A DNA stretch of 64,000 nucleotides from Anastrepha obliqua (Eukaryota; Arthropoda; Insecta; Diptera; Tephritidae): the NCBI RefSeq assembly GCF_027943255.1, contig NW_026562179.1:8062501-8126500 (forward strand). The letters are read 5' to 3'. Position numbers and translations under genes: made by a program. Within the stretch, counting starts at the first letter, position 1. Each line of letters begins with the position of its first letter. Below the pieces are notes generated by a model, which searched no databases, had not been told where the DNA came from, and worked only from the letters and a program-made list of their open reading frames with translations. This document shows, one piece after another, positions 33,765 through 45,499 of this stretch.

Positions 33765-36222
33765 TTACTTACTAAAGTCCATATACATACATTTTGTATT
33801 TGAACCTAAAGATTTTAAAGTCAAGTCACTTTGAAAAGCAATCAGTTCCATTTCTGTCACAGCAATGTCTTCGCCAAAGTTGTTCATAACACAAGTTGCA
33901 AACTGTTGTATATCAATGTCCATGAAGGGTGAAACAAAAAATTGCGTCACTAAAGCAATTTTGCTGAAATCCTTGAAACGATTTTTGAAGTTTTCCTTCA
34001 AGTTAGAAACTATTTCCATATGATATTTACTGTCATAGGGCTCTAATAGATTTTTGGATATCTTTTCTGAAAGAATAGGAAAATGCTTAGTATCGCGGTT
34101 TTTTAGGTTTTGTTCCCAAAATTCAAGTTTTGTAATAAATGCATTTAGCTTCTACTCAAATATGAACGAGACGTTATCAATAAAACGGTCCGCGGATGAC
34201 ATATGGCAAAAATAAATTTTTGTTTTTTGGTAGGACTGTTATAAGCTTACATGGCAAATTTCAGCGTGATATGTCACATAGTTTGTTTTCTGTGCTACTG
34301 TAAACAAGTCAAGCTCGAGTGTGTTCTTCGAATTTAACGATGGAAATTCAACTTGAACAAAGAATTTGTTTGAAATTTTTTTATTCCAACAAAATGTCGG
34401 CTTCAGACGCCTTAAAAATGTTGCAGACGACCTATAGGGACTCTGTTCTATCGCGTGCACGTATTTCCAGTGGTACAAATCGTTCAAAGAGGGCCAAAAA
34501 ACCACGCCAAAGTCGCTCAAAAATTAAGATTATGCTGACTGTTTTTTTTCGATTACGAAGGCGTGGTGCACTCGGAGTTCCTTCCGCAAGGCCGATCGGT
34601 TAACGCTGAATATTATTTAGACGATTTAAAGCGTTTGCGCGAGAACATTCGTCCTAAAAGGAAGGAATTGTGGGACAACAAGTCATGGTTCTTGCATCAC
34701 GATAATGCACCAGCTCACACATCACGTCTTGTTCGCGATTATTTGAACAAAAATAATGTTAATATCATTCCGCAAGCACCGTATTCGCCTGATATGGCTC
34801 AATGTGACTTTTTCCTGTTTCCCATGCTCAAGTTGCCGCTCCGTGGAAAACATTTTGAGACAATTGAAGTCATAAAAGAGAATTCGAAGAACACACTCGA
34901 GCTTGACTTGTTTACAGTAGCACAGAAAACAAACTATGTGACATAGCACGCTGAAATTTGCCACGTAAGCTTGTAACAGTCCTACCAAAAAACAAAAAAA
35001 TTATTTTTGCCATCTGTCATCCGCGGACCGTTTTATTGATAACGTCTCGTTCATATTTGAGCAGAAGCTATATCAGAAATCATTTCCGCTTATTCTTTAT
35101 CCCTGCCTTGAAGCTGCAAGTTAAGCTCATTTAATTTCTCTGTAATGTCCAAAAGAAAACCAAAATCTCTGAGCCAAGTCGAATTTTCCAGTTCAGGAAT
35201 CGGTTCAACGCATTCTTTGAAAAATTGGAGTATAGCAGGCAGGACATCATTGAAACGTTTGAGCACTCGTCCTCTGCTTAACCATCGCACTTCAGAGTGA
35301 AGAAGTAGCTCTCCGTATTGACATTCAATTTCATCAGCCAAGGTTTTAAATAATCTTCTTTGTAACGCTTAAGCTCTAATCTTGTTCACAATTTTCACCA
35401 CCAGTTTCATAACGTTGTTCAAGTTTAGAAAAATTTCCACATAATGCTTCCTGATGTATAATACAGTGGTAACTAAGAAATTGTGGAAAACTTTCATCCT
35501 TATGACATAGCGCCACGAGCCCCTTATCACAACCCACCATAGCTGGAGCACCGTCAGTTGTCAGGCCTACCATTTTTGATATTGGAATTTTCTCAGAAGA
35601 GATGAGATTTTTTAAATGAGAAAACAGCTCTAGCCCAGTAGTATGTCCTTTGAGTGGAATAAACTTCAAAATATCTTCTTTAATTGTAAAATCACTAAAA
35701 GCCATCCTGACAAATATGGCCATCTGTGAGGTGTCAACTACATCTGTTGATTCATCCAGTTGCAGTGAAAAATAAATACAGTTATCTAAGTCACTTCTTA
35801 ACTGTAAAAAAATAAATAAAAATAAATAAAGAATCTGCAGCTTCCAAAAATGCTTGTTTTATGATTTCCCCGTCTTCATAAGGTTTTTTCTTTTGTGCAA
35901 TTATCTGGGAAACACGATAAGATGCTTCAGTTGCAGCCTTATTTTTGTTGATTGTTTTCAAAAATATTGACTGTTGTCCAATTAACTGGATTTTTAAATG
36001 TTTCAGTTTTTCTTTTCTGGTGGCAGAATTTAACGGGAATGCCTTCTCAAAATTCGAATGTACAGTTTTATGATGCCTCTCAATATTTCCTTTTTTAGGA
36101 ACTGACACAGATGTATTACATAACAAACAAACACTTTTGCCTTTAACTTCTGTGAAGAAGTATTGTTCTTCCCATTCCGAATGGAAATGGTATGTCTTCG
36201 CCTTCTTACTACTGCTTGCCAT
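33765..36222 (-). pseudogene. hAT transposase with BED finger (type 1), broken
   Basis: ATG at 36222 gives MASSSKKAKTYHFHSEWEEQ, then a BED-type zinc finger (CLLCNTSV...ERHHKTVHSNF). A deletion of about 110 bases follows EAADSLF (near 35815). The catalytic region continues in 35376-35723 with MAIFVRMAFSDFTIKEDILK and GLTTDGAPAMVG, then 35090-35341 with ELLLHSEVRWLSRGRVLKRF. The mariner interrupts after QLQGRDKE, and 33765-34019 holds the C-terminal part, FKDFSKIALVTQFFVSPFMD. The intact family resembles ZBED/GTF2IRD2-type hAT transposases. Confidence 0.87.
34148..35068 (+). mobile_element. Mariner with about 188-bp inverted repeats
   Basis: TA (34146-34147 and 35069-35070) flanks ends GCTTCTACTCAAATATGAAC and GCTTCTGCTCAAATATGAAC (reverse complement). 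The inverted repeats continue for about 188 bases (34148-34335 against 34881-35068), unusually long for a mariner. The plus-strand transposase is internally deleted: MEIQLEQRICLKFFYSNKMS start, then VVHSEFLPQGRSVNAEYYLD, LHHDNAPAHTSRLVRDYL and PYSPDMAQCDFFLFPMLK (DD34D spacing). The right repeat truncates the C-terminus. Inserted in hAT copy 1. Confidence 0.88.
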
Positions 36223-36949
36223 AATGTTTCGAACTCTAACCCAACCGCTGCACGTTGATAATGCCGTTCAGTATTAAACTGAGCGCAATGTCGACGTGTA
36301 TTGCGTAAGTATATATAAAGCCAAAAAATTCTCGAACACGCTAATCGGTTCCAGCCGATCCTAGAACGGAGACGCGACTTCGCGTCATGTTTGTCGCCGC
36401 GAAATCGCTTACCGCAGTTATCTATTTATTATGAAAATTTCTGCAATTTGCTAATACTGGTATGATTTTCAGACTTTTGGATTTTTTGCAACGTGAGCAG
36501 CTCGAGCTACCAGAATTGCCTTTGCGAGCTACCGGTAGCTCGCGATCGACGTGTTGGCGACCACTGCTGTAGACCAATGACTTCACATAACCCCAAAACG
36601 GGACGGCTTGTTAAATGGACCGTAAAATGGCCGTAATGCTCTTAAAGTAGCAGCAACAGAACGATTATTTTCATAAAAAATTTGCACGATTTCCAATCAT
36701 TGCTCAAGAGTGTAGCGTTCCATGATGAAATATATACTAATGAAGTTTACAAATGACAAGCGAAAAATAAAAAATATTGCGTCGTTCGCCCTCCCTATCG
36801 GAAAAAAGTTGAAGCGCACCTATTGAACAACCCTATATGTATGTAAATATAAATGTATCAAACCTTTGACGAACGCAAAATGTACGCATATAAAAAACAA
36901 CAACTGCGACCGTCTTCTTGTCCGTCAGTGAAAAGATGGGATATGTATA

Positions 36950-37337
36950 CCCTATGATCAAAAAGTACCGGGAAGGTGATGTTGACTGGTTTCTTCGATT
37001 GCGAAGGCATAGTGCACCATGAGTGGCTTCCATCGGGCCAGACAGTCAATAAAGAATATTATGTATCCGTTTTGAAGCCTGTGCGAGATGCTGTGTGTTG
37101 CAAACAGCCTGAAATGTGGGCAAACAATTCTTGGATTTTGCATGATGATAACGCGCCATCGCACCGATCAAAAAGAATGCGACGAAGCAGCTGGAGGCCC
37201 TTCCCTGACTAGGTTAAACGTTGGCACATGTGTGTTGCTTCAGACGGGTCATATTTTGAAGGAGATAAAAAAATTTGCCTGAAATTTAACTCTGTTTTGA
37301 TTTATTTAAACATTCCTGGTACTTTTTGATCATAGGG
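36950..37337 (+). mobile_element. Internally deleted mariner relic, copy 3
   Basis: Ends CCCTATGATCAAAAAGTACC and GGTACTTTTTGATCATAGGG are exact inverted repeats flanked by TA. The plus-strand remnant (36976-37285) reads MMLTGFFDCEGIVHHEWLPS, SGQTVNKEYYVSVLKPVRDA, WILHDDNAPSHRS and, after a frameshift, VKRWHMCVASDGSYFEGD. The first catalytic Asp and the HTH domain are gone. This is the best-preserved of the four relics. Confidence 0.85.
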
Positions 37338-37339
37338 TA

Positions 37340-38282
37340 CACATATGCGGGCTTGCGGGCGGAAAAATGTGATTCGCTGGAATTGTTCAAGAAATCTAAC
37401 TCGCATTCAACTCGCGACTGTCGAACAATTAGAAGACATATTTACATACATATAAGGATACATACATACATACATACGGAGCCGCGGCCACTCGACATGA
37501 CAAAAATTCAAGATTTATCAAATATTGGCAAATAATTCCACGCGAAATATTCCAATATTGACTACTTTCGGATGGTCGAGAAAATTGGCAAATGCGCGAC
37601 TCGTATTATGAATGAAAGTACTTTGCTCCTAGAAATATGAGCTCGAAATTATGAATAAATTTAGTTTCGAAGTAATATGCAATATTTGGGACTGTCCAGC
37701 GGCTTCGCGACTAAAAGAATCGTGGCCGCTGCGACTGCGCATACAAATGTATTTTGTTTTCGTAGTCGCTAGGCTTAGATTTTGGCTTTGAACGACATAC
37801 GCATGTTGAGGCATGTGTTTTTGTTGTGTTCTAGAACATTTTGGAATGCGTGGTGCTAAAGCGGCCTTCGCTTTGCGTTTGCTGCTGCTTTTGCGTCAAT
37901 CAAGGTATTTTGATTTTGTAAGTGCAATATTCGGAATATCGATTGGGGAAAGACAAAAGTACACGGAAGCAAGAAGGGAGCGCTTTGCTCGCGCATATAC
38001 CATATGCATATATGTTTGAACGTGCATGGATGTAGTTACATATGAATACAATTATTTTGTAGGAAGTTTGGAAGGCAAATAGGTATATGTATATGTGTGT
38101 ATGCTAGGACATAAAGTGGGTATATATGCATACACACCAGCATAGGCTTTAGAGCAGAATTGTTTTTGCACTTGTTAGGAAGAAACTCGTTCACTAGTGC
38201 GTATGTGTATTTGATTTCTTATAGGAATGTGATGTGTTGTGACATGTTTACATACATAAGTCAAGATTATTTGGGCATACAT
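37340..38282 (-). mobile_element. X2 interior segment without other insertions
   Basis: Inverse of X1 29400-29985 plus 25980-26290 and of X3 54766-55400 plus 47470-47740. Shared blocks include TTCTAGAACATTTT, CGGCCTTCGCTTTGCGTTTG and GAAACTCGTTCACTAGTGCG. No conserved ORF runs through all copies. Confidence 0.7.
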
Positions 38283-41200
38283 GTATTTTTTTGTTTGTTT
38301 TTTTTTTGTTTGTGTTGAGGTGGCACAAAGCATTGAAAGCCGAAAAGTGTGGGACTTGCCTTTCGACTCACCCACTAAAAACCCACCCCAGCTCCGTTTC
38401 CCTCCCACCGCGGGACAACCGTTAGGCATGACTTCGCGGGAGGGGGAGCGGCCTATTGCCAATTCTTGAAAATTTGCGCTGTGTTGTTCAGCGACGTCAA
38501 CCGTCAAGTACCACTTGACGGGAAGGGGAGCGGCATATTGACTCTTCATGAAGATATGCGCTGTTGTTCAGCGCGACGCAGTTTGGAGATTACTATTTTT
38601 GCCATATTACATACAGCGGACCAGTGTTCTTCTGACTCTAACATAATATCCAGTAGGTTATCAGCCGAAATTGGCTTCCCCACCCTAGTGCTTAATTCCT
38701 CCCTTTCGAACACAAATCGCGGACAGACAAACAAAACATGTTCTGCGTTTTCTTCAGCTGGTGCACAATAAAAACAGTACGGGTCGTCTTCGTGCTTAAA
38801 CCTATATAGATAGGATTTAAAACACCCATGTCCCGTCAGTATTGGGGTCAGATAATAGTCTAACTGTGCATGCTTACGGTTAACCCATTTAGCTATTAAG
38901 GGAATCAGACGGTACGTCTAGCGTCCGTTCAAGGACGAACTCCATTTTCCCTGCCATGAACGCAAGCTACGCTCAATTTGCTTCCTTGCGTATTGTCTGT
39001 CGTTCTGAAGTAGCTTTGTTTTGGCAAACTTTAGCGTACTCTTTTGCTATTAAATTTATTGGGAGTAGTCCTGCAATAATCATAATGGCGTCTTCTGATA
39101 CCGTTCGAAACGCGCAGCACACTCTGAGGGCACTCAGTCGATACACTACAACTCACATATGAGCTGCAATTAGTTGCTTCCGCCCATGCTGGAGCTGCAT
39201 AAAGCAAAATCGATGAGACCACGGTATTAAGTAGTCTCCTACTGTTTTGCCTAGGGCCTCTGGTGTTCATCATTATGCGCGTCAATGCTGTTACTGCTTC
39301 TGCCGCTTTTCTGCTTGCGTATGATAGGTGATCTCTGAAATTCAGCCTATGATCGATTAATAGGCCCAGGTATTTAATGAACGGTTTCGATCCTATGGTA
39401 CTTTCGCCCACCATTATATTTGCCGACTCCACCTTCTTCCTGCTGCTAATGAGCACTGCTTCCGCCTTATGATCCGTAAGAGTTAGACCGTTCTTGCGCA
39501 GCCATTCTTTTACCATGCCGACAGCCTGGTTGCATGTTGCTTCGGCTTGGTGTAGTACTTTATCTACGACCACAACAGCGATATCGTCAGCAAACTCTAT
39601 AATTTTGGACCCTGGGGGTAAACTGAGACGTAAGACTCCGTCATACATAATATTCCACAGCAAGGGGCCTAGGACTGAGGCTTGTGGAACTCCGCCAGTT
39701 ATTTTATATTCCCTAACACCCGTATCGGTATTATAGCGAAGGGTTCTGTCAGTGAAATAACTGAAGATAATCTTTCGTATATACATTGGAACCTGGAAGC
39801 AATCAAGCGCCATCAGGATCTGGTTCCAGTTCGCGGTATTGAAGGCATTCTTTACGTCTAGCGTTGCTATTAGGCAGTATTCCTTGCCACCGTATAACCA
39901 CCGAGTTCCTTCGATTGCCTGCTGCGCAATGGTTTTAACCGCAGCTACAGCAACTGTGGTTGAGCGAGCCCTGCGGAATCCGAATTGCGAGGATGATAGA
40001 CCGCCTGCGTCACCAATGGCAGCCTCTAGAGTCTAGACGATTAGCGATCAACCATTCTAGAATTTTACCTGCGGTATCGAGCATGCAAAGGGGGCGGTAG
40101 CCTGTAGGATCTTCTGCTGGTTTAGATCCTTTTGGAATCAGCACAAGTTTCTGTAACATGTATTGTAGAGATCTACAAAAATGTCGGTATGGCTTCGAAT
40201 TGCCACTTTTAGTGCCTCGTTGGGGACTCCGTCTGGGCCAGGAGCTTTATTGTTTTTGATCCGTTTAGTGATCATCAGGAGCTCGTCTTTGTCTGTCAAC
40301 TGTATATTTTGGTCCCCCTGACAACATTTTTCCAAATTGTTGGCTCGGAGAGCATCTTGTGCTGGGAACAATGTTTCAACTACATTACGCAGTGTGGCCG
40401 GGCACGTTGTTGGGAGTGGCTTGAAAACTTTCAGTTTTTTCATGAATAGCCTATACCCGAGTCCCCAAGGGTTACTATCGACTTCGTCACATAGTTGGAG
40501 AAAACATTGTCGTTTATTCTCTTTTATTGCCTTTTTCAGATCTTCCTTTTTTGTTTATACTGAAACTGGTTCCCTTGGAAATTGTGCGTGCCCCTAGAAC
40601 GTTGATAAACTCGGCTTGCTCTGTTGCACTCGCTACGCAATTCCGCATGCTTTTGTTAGGTGCTTCATAGCTTGCGTAGCCTTCTCAGTTGCATCACCAG
40701 TGAGTGTTACATCTGCCAGCATGACTTCGATTACCTCAGCCTCCATTGAGTCGACCCTGTATCTCGCGTCGTATGTATATGGCACCTTTGGTTCGCCATG
40801 TTTCTTTATTTCGCAAATTATCCCGAGGCATAATGCTGGCTAACAAACCATTTCGTGGAGCGAGCAAGGTTGGGACTCATGAAGGTAAGGTCTATTATCG
40901 ATCCCGTTCCTGCCTTTTGGAATGTCTGCTGGTTCCCTGTGTTCATAAGGACTATATCTAACATGGCGAATGTTTCCAAAAGGGCTTGACCTCTTGGACT
41001 TGTTCGCGGGCATCCCCAGTTCACAGCCCAAGCGTTAAAATCATCAGCTACAATCCATGATCTTTAATATCTTGGGCGATATTCTCTAGGATGCTGGTAG
41101 CCTCAGTCAGAGTTAAGCTGGGTGGTAGGTAGCAGCTATAGACGTATGTTTCCCCAATACGCGCTCGTACAAATCCGCGTTCTGCCTTCACGCTTATAAG

Positions 41201-41491
41201 CCGGGAGCTATTTGTCGCAGTGTTCCAGATTGACGACTTGCCAGTAATATCAGAGGCCCAGCCATTGCCTTCTTGGTGTTTATAGGGTTCACTGAGTACA
41301 GCAACGTCTATTTTGTGTTCCGTGAGTATGTCTTGCGCGCTTTCGCAGTGGTTAAGGTTTAGTTGTAAGATCTTCATTTCCGTCGTATTTCTTTCAGAGC
41401 TCTCTGGTATTCTGGTCACTTACTGCTGGTCATCGCATGTCCTGTGTCACATACATTTTTCTTCTTGCATATTATGCAGTTTGCTGCTTGT
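38283..41491 (-). mobile_element. R1-type LINE, 5' truncated
   Basis: A minus-strand LINE with A-rich 3' tail (38285-38310) and 8-bp direct repeats GCATACAT at 38275-38282 and 41492-41499. It begins near the ORF2 start, so ORF1 is missing. Order: endonuclease (40818-41419), RT (39031-40443), C-terminal cysteine/histidine segment (38546-38800) and 3' UTR with internal repeats of a GGGAGCGGC(A/C)TATTG block (38440-38550). Confidence 0.83.
38546..41419 (-). pseudogene. R1-type LINE ORF2 (endonuclease-RT), frameshifted
   Basis: 41048-41419: endonuclease start TEMKILQLNLNHCESAQDIL, VLSEPYKHQEGNGW. 40818-41024: NWGCPRTSPRGQALLETFAM, SIIDLTFMSPNLA. 40138-40443: RT entry RIKNNKAPGPDGVPNEALKV. 39031-39813: TGGVPQASVLGPLLWNIMYD (Gly to Ala in PQGS) and IIEFADDIAVVVV (catalytic FADD retained), then IKYLGLLIDHRLNFRDHLSY. 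38546-38734: LFVCPRFVFEREELSTRVGK. Frameshifts lie near 41045, 40130 and 39800, plus others in the linker. Not functional as it stands. Confidence 0.83.
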
Positions 41492-41752
41492 GCATACATA
41501 TGTATGTATGAAGGGAAGATGATGTTCTTGCGCGTGTGCATTAGTGCTTTTCATATACAAATGTACATACATACATACATATGTATGTAAATGCTGTCGA
41601 ATACATAAACTATAAATTGGTACAATATAAAATAAGTGTTGATTGATCTTAACCTTCAACTGATGAGGTGAAATTTTTCAACGTATATGTAGAGGTGGTA
41701 GTAAATTTTACACCATTTTATTTATTTTAATAAAATATAAATTATGACTATG

Positions 41753-43024
41753 AATAAGTTCGTGCGGTTTTTTTTCGAAATTTGAAACTTTATTGACGTA
41801 AAATGGTTACAAATTTAATATTCAAAGTATTGTCCATCGCTTGCTACTACTTTTTCCCATCTTTCTGGCAATTCACGGATTCCCTTTGTGAAAAATTCGG
41901 TCGGTTTTGCCGCAATCCACGAATCGATCCATTTTTTGACTTCATCGTAATTACGGAAGTGCTGGTCAGCCAGGCCATGTTGCATCGATCGGAAGAGATA
42001 GTAATCGGATGGCGCAAGGTCTGGACTATACGGCGGGTGGGGTAGGACATCCCATTTGAGCGTTTCTAAGTATGTTTTGACCACTTGTGCAACATGTGGC
42101 CGAGCATTGTCATGTTGCAAAATAACTTTGTCGTGTCTATCGGCGTATTGCGGCCGTTTTTCTCGCAGTGCTCGGCTCAAACGCATCAATTGTCGTCGGT
42201 AGACATCCCCCGTAATCGTTTCATTCGGTTTCAGTAGCTCATAATACACAACACCCAGCTGGTCCCACCAGATACACAGCATAACCTTCAGGCCATGAAT
42301 ATTCTGCGCCGACGTCGATGTTGAAGCATGGCCAGGGTATCCATACGTTGCCCGACGTTTTGGATTGTCGTAATGGACCCACTTTTCATCGCCAGTCACA
42401 ATTCGATGCAAAAAACCCTTTCTTTTGTGCCGTTGAAGCAGTTGTTCGCATGCCATAAAACGGCGTTCAACGTCTCTTGGCTTCAATTCATACGGCACCC
42501 AATGGCCTACCTTTCGAATCATTCCCATGGCTTTTAAACGTTTGGAAATGGTTGATTGATCAACTCCCAAAGTTTTTGCAACCTCTTCTTGCGTTTGAGC
42601 CGGATCTTGATCGAGCAATTCCTCCAATTCGGTATCCATGAACTTTGGCGGCGCACCCTCGCGTTCTTCGTCTTCCAAGCCAAAATCACCACTTTTAAAG
42701 CGTGCGAACCACTTCTGGCACGTTCGCTCAGCTAGAGCATGCTCACCATAAACTTCCACCAAGATACGATGACTTTCGGCTGCTTTTTTCTTCATATTAA
42801 AATAATGAAGAAGAATTCCCCGCAAAAACACATTATTTGGCACGAAATTCGACATTTTCAAGTGTGGTAAAAATATTGTTGTTTACGCTTCAAATAAAAA
42901 ACTTATACTGACGTTTGTGCCTTACGACAGTAGCTCTCCAATGAATGTTTGGAAATGTGGATCGATGGAATAATAATCAAGTTACGCCATCTGTTGTAAA
43001 ACCGCACGAACTTATTCATAGTCC
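41753..43024 (-). mobile_element. Full-length mariner with intact transposase
   Basis: 1272 bases flanked by TA (41751-41752 and 43025-43026). Inverted repeats of about 27 bases: TGACTATGAATAAGTTCGTG... on the left and GGACTATGAATAAGTTCGTG... on the right (reverse complement) differ only in the first base before the A-run. Length, ends and an uninterrupted transposase are those of a complete mariner. It is one of the youngest insertions in the window by nesting (mariner in piggyBac in X2). Confidence 0.93.
41815..42855 (-). CDS. Mariner transposase, intact
   Basis: 346 codons from ATG at 42855 (MSNFVPNNVFLRGILLHYFN). The N-terminal paired helix-turn-helix domain includes YGEHALAERTCQKWFARFKS and VDQSTISKRLKAMGM. 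WVPYELKPRDVERR is the conserved linker (WVPHEL in Mos1-type proteins). The catalytic triad lies in VTGDEKWVHYDN (about residue 155), VILQHDNARPHVA, and PYSPDLAPSDYYLFRSM; the last two Asp are separated by 34 residues, so DD34D. It ends ERWEKVVASDGQYFEY, the usual mariner C-terminus. Length equals the family norm. It would cut and paste the element at TA sites. No stop, frameshift or lost catalytic residue is visible; activity cannot be judged from sequence alone. Confidence 0.95.
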   Translation of the reverse strand: MSNFVPNNVFLRGILLHYFNMKKKAAESHRILVEVYGEHALAERTCQKWFARFKSGDFGLEDEEREGAPPKFMDTELEELLDQDPAQTQEEVAKTLGVDQSTISKRLKAMGMIRKVGHWVPYELKPRDVERRFMACEQLLQRHKRKGFLHRIVTGDEKWVHYDNPKRRATYGYPGHASTSTSAQNIHGLKVMLCIWWDQLGVVYYELLKPNETITGDVYRRQLMRLSRALREKRPQYADRHDKVILQHDNARPHVAQVVKTYLETLKWDVLPHPPYSPDLAPSDYYLFRSMQHGLADQHFRNYDEVKKWIDSWIAAKPTEFFTKGIRELPERWEKVVASDGQYFEY

Positions 43025-43371
43025 TATATTAAAATCGCTAAATAACTATATAGGCCCATTTAAATTAATTTCAGCTACTGTAATTTAAAAGAAAAATACA
43101 AAAGTTTTTGTTGTTCAGTAAAAAATATTTATTTGATTTCAACACCCTTTTTTACACAATGAAAATATAGAGGCACTCTTAAAAAGTTTATAAAAAAGTA
43201 AAAAAAAAACGTAAGGATAGATTAAATGGCATTTTTTCACAGCCCAATATATAAACATTTTTATAAAATAATACACACTTCGAGTCTTCAATACTTAAAA
43301 AAAATAACAATGACTATATTGGTTAAATTTTTATGTCACTCGTCATATTCAGTACTAGTACAGTTAATACT

Positions 43372-45094
43372 CAAGCGCTTGCTATAACCCATACACATTG
43401 GCTTTTTACATTCTAGGCAGGTGTGTGTTGTTTTTCTTTTTAATTTATTAGGACAAATGTAACATAGTTTGCTCGACTTAGGTTTTCCCTTTAGTGCAAT
43501 TACAGGCTCCGGCTAATATCCCGTAAAGAGCGAGTTATCGTTTTGTTGTGTTCTCGTCTTTGTTAATGTGAAACAATCAAGTTTCTAGCAAGATCTTTTA
43601 AAAAATTGTCTCTAGAAATTTCACGGAAATTACGAGAAGATTGATTCAAAATATATACAATTACTGCACTTATATCTACCAGCCTGTAAAATACAGCTAC
43701 ATAAAGGCCAACGTGGTGTACGACGACTACTCGAGTAAATAGAACACTTCTTATCGAGCTCATCGACTCCACCTTTCGTGTTGTTGTAATCGGCAATCAT
43801 TTCTGGCTTATTTGTTATTGGATCAATTTCTTTGTGATGATGCATCGAAGAAACTAAAATCACTGAACGATTTTTTCTTGGAACATAAGATGAAAGTGTA
43901 ATATCTTTTGTAAACCCATACATAGAACTTTCGACTGGTCTACTTTTGTTTGGTAAAAATTCTGCAGGAATTTCTTTTTTATTTTTTCCTAGAGTACACA
44001 AATAAGTTAATTTTCGTTCTTTTAATAGTTTACTAATTGAATTGATGAGAACCAATTGTCTGCAGTTATATTTCTGTTACTTCCTTCTATAGAATTGCAT
44101 AATCTTAATGCCGATTGAGTAGGCACTGCAAGTTTTTTTTTCGGAATGTGTAAGGTTTATACCATCTGAGTTTTTTCTATAATAAATGTAGGCATTTGAA
44201 AGATAGTGTGTGCGAGCATCTGTTAAAGCCATTATTTTTATACCATATTTTGCGGGTTTCTGTGGCATATAAACTTTAAATTTACATCTGCCTCGAAATG
44301 GCACTAACATTTCGTCGATACTAGCGTGAGTGCCAATGGAGTAATTCTTTTTACAATTCTCAATAAATGTATAGAAAAGTTTTGAAATTGCTGCTAGTGG
44401 GTCGTGTGACAGCCTTTCTTTTCGATTAGAAGAATTATCAAAGCGTAAGCACGAAAGTATGGTGAGAAATCGAAGCCTAGACATAGAAGCCCTGAATATG
44501 TCTCTGGCTGTTCCATCAGTTGCAAAAATAAGTTCTGTGGATTCTCTATTAGATTTAAAAACAGCAGAATAAAGTAATAGACCTAAAAATGCCCTCAATT
44601 CAATTTTATCCAAAGGTTTCGCTTCAATTGCATTCGTAGACTCAAATTTTGCTGCTAATTTACGGTTGGTGTGTTCAATGATTATATTCTCAATATTTTC
44701 ATCAAAAATCCGAAACCAATATTGGAAAACATTTTCGGGCTCATCTTGGCTATGTGAGGCACCCACTGAAGTTGGTAATCTTATGATATTATGCAAGGGA
44801 GTCCTACTAAAACGCTGGGGTTCGTGTGTCGACCATTTAAAACGAATTTTCCGTAAAAAGCACCTTCAGATACAAATTGTCGACTTCTTCTGTAAAAGAT
44901 ATTCCAATTTCTTCATCGTTATCCGTTTCTGAGTTTGAGTCACCACCACTGCATTATTCAGGGCAAAAATTTGTATCGACGACCTCGTCATCAAATTCGC
45001 TTTCATCATCATAAATTTCGTCATCGTAAACCTCATCATCTTCCATTAATAGTCTGGTAATATCTTCTGTGGTCATATTTTTTGAACTTGCCAT
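43372..45094 (-). pseudogene. piggyBac transposase 2, frameshifted
   Basis: ATG near 45094 gives MASSKNMTTEDITRLLMEDD and an acidic region, with a TAA after TNFCPE. 44077-44796 is the catalytic domain with IELRAFLGLLLYSAVFKSNR, SRLRFLTILSCLRFDN and THASIDEMLVPFRGRCKFKV (first Asp). A frameshift near 44080 precedes NITADNWFSSI (second Asp). 43630-44055 holds MIADYNNTKGGVDELDKKCS (third Asp). Near 43380-43500 another frame has a zinc ribbon, CYICPNKLKRKTTHTCLECK. Domain order is complete but several frameshifts break it. Confidence 0.85.
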
Positions 45095-45499
45095 TATTTA
45101 CTTATAATTGGAAGTTTACCTAAGAAAATACCAAAATGTGAACAGCTAATTTATAAAAAGACTAGTGGTAAACATTTTTTTAATTAAAATATAACGCTAA
45201 CGTAGAGGTGTAGTAATTTTTTTTCTATGAATTACTTACGTTAACTAAGATGTGGTAGTAAAAAATTGTCCATGCAAATATTACTCTTACGACAACGTGT
45301 GGTAAATTTTACACCGACGGTCTAATTTCTCCGCGTTACTCTTCCTTCCGACAAGCGAGATAACACTGATAATAAAAGCGTGCTAAACTATGAGGGTACT
45401 GAGAATATGAGGTTATAAAATTGAAATAGAGAGCAGTTAAGAGAGCAAAAAAAAGAGAGTGTAAAATTTACTACCACGTCGCAAGTTAAAGGTTAAACC

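Larger units (their letters stand above)
33201..36566 (-). mobile_element. hAT element (type 1), copy 1
   Basis: Ends CAGTGGTCGCCAACC and, on the other side, GTTGGCGACCACTG. The 8-bp target duplication CTGTAGAC lies at 33193-33200 and 36567-36574. The minus-strand transposase is broken and a mariner is inserted at 34148-35068. The copy at 62017 has the same ends. Subterminal GAGCTACCGGTAGCTCGC is a palindrome. Confidence 0.92.
32919..36833 (-). mobile_element. rosa-like DD41D element 2, deleted, split by hAT
   Basis: Ends GGGTTTTTCAGTAAGAGCGC and GGGTTGTTCAATAGGTGCGC (reverse complement) share GCGCTTCAACTT and are flanked by TA. Without the hAT the element is about 540 bases. It encodes a transposase start (MERYTLEQ, stop, LEIVQIFYENNRS) fused by deletion to the C-terminal part (SLVYSNKPATICELRANIER, VVENWVQRLDFVKRARGGHA). 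The catalytic core is lost. Confidence 0.85.
41653..45492 (-). mobile_element. piggyBac element 2, complete ends
   Basis: TTAA is duplicated at 41649-41652 and 45493-45496. The ends CCTTCAACT and, reversed, CCTTTAACT match, and both are followed inward by GTGGTAGTAAATTTTACAC-type subterminal sequence. The minus-strand transposase is broken by frameshifts. A mariner sits at 41753-43024 near the left end. Inserted in X2. Confidence 0.88.

Noticed and set aside
39494..39736. Plus-strand ORFs within the R1-type LINE
   Set aside because: They mirror the RT reading frame on the other strand and carry no domain.
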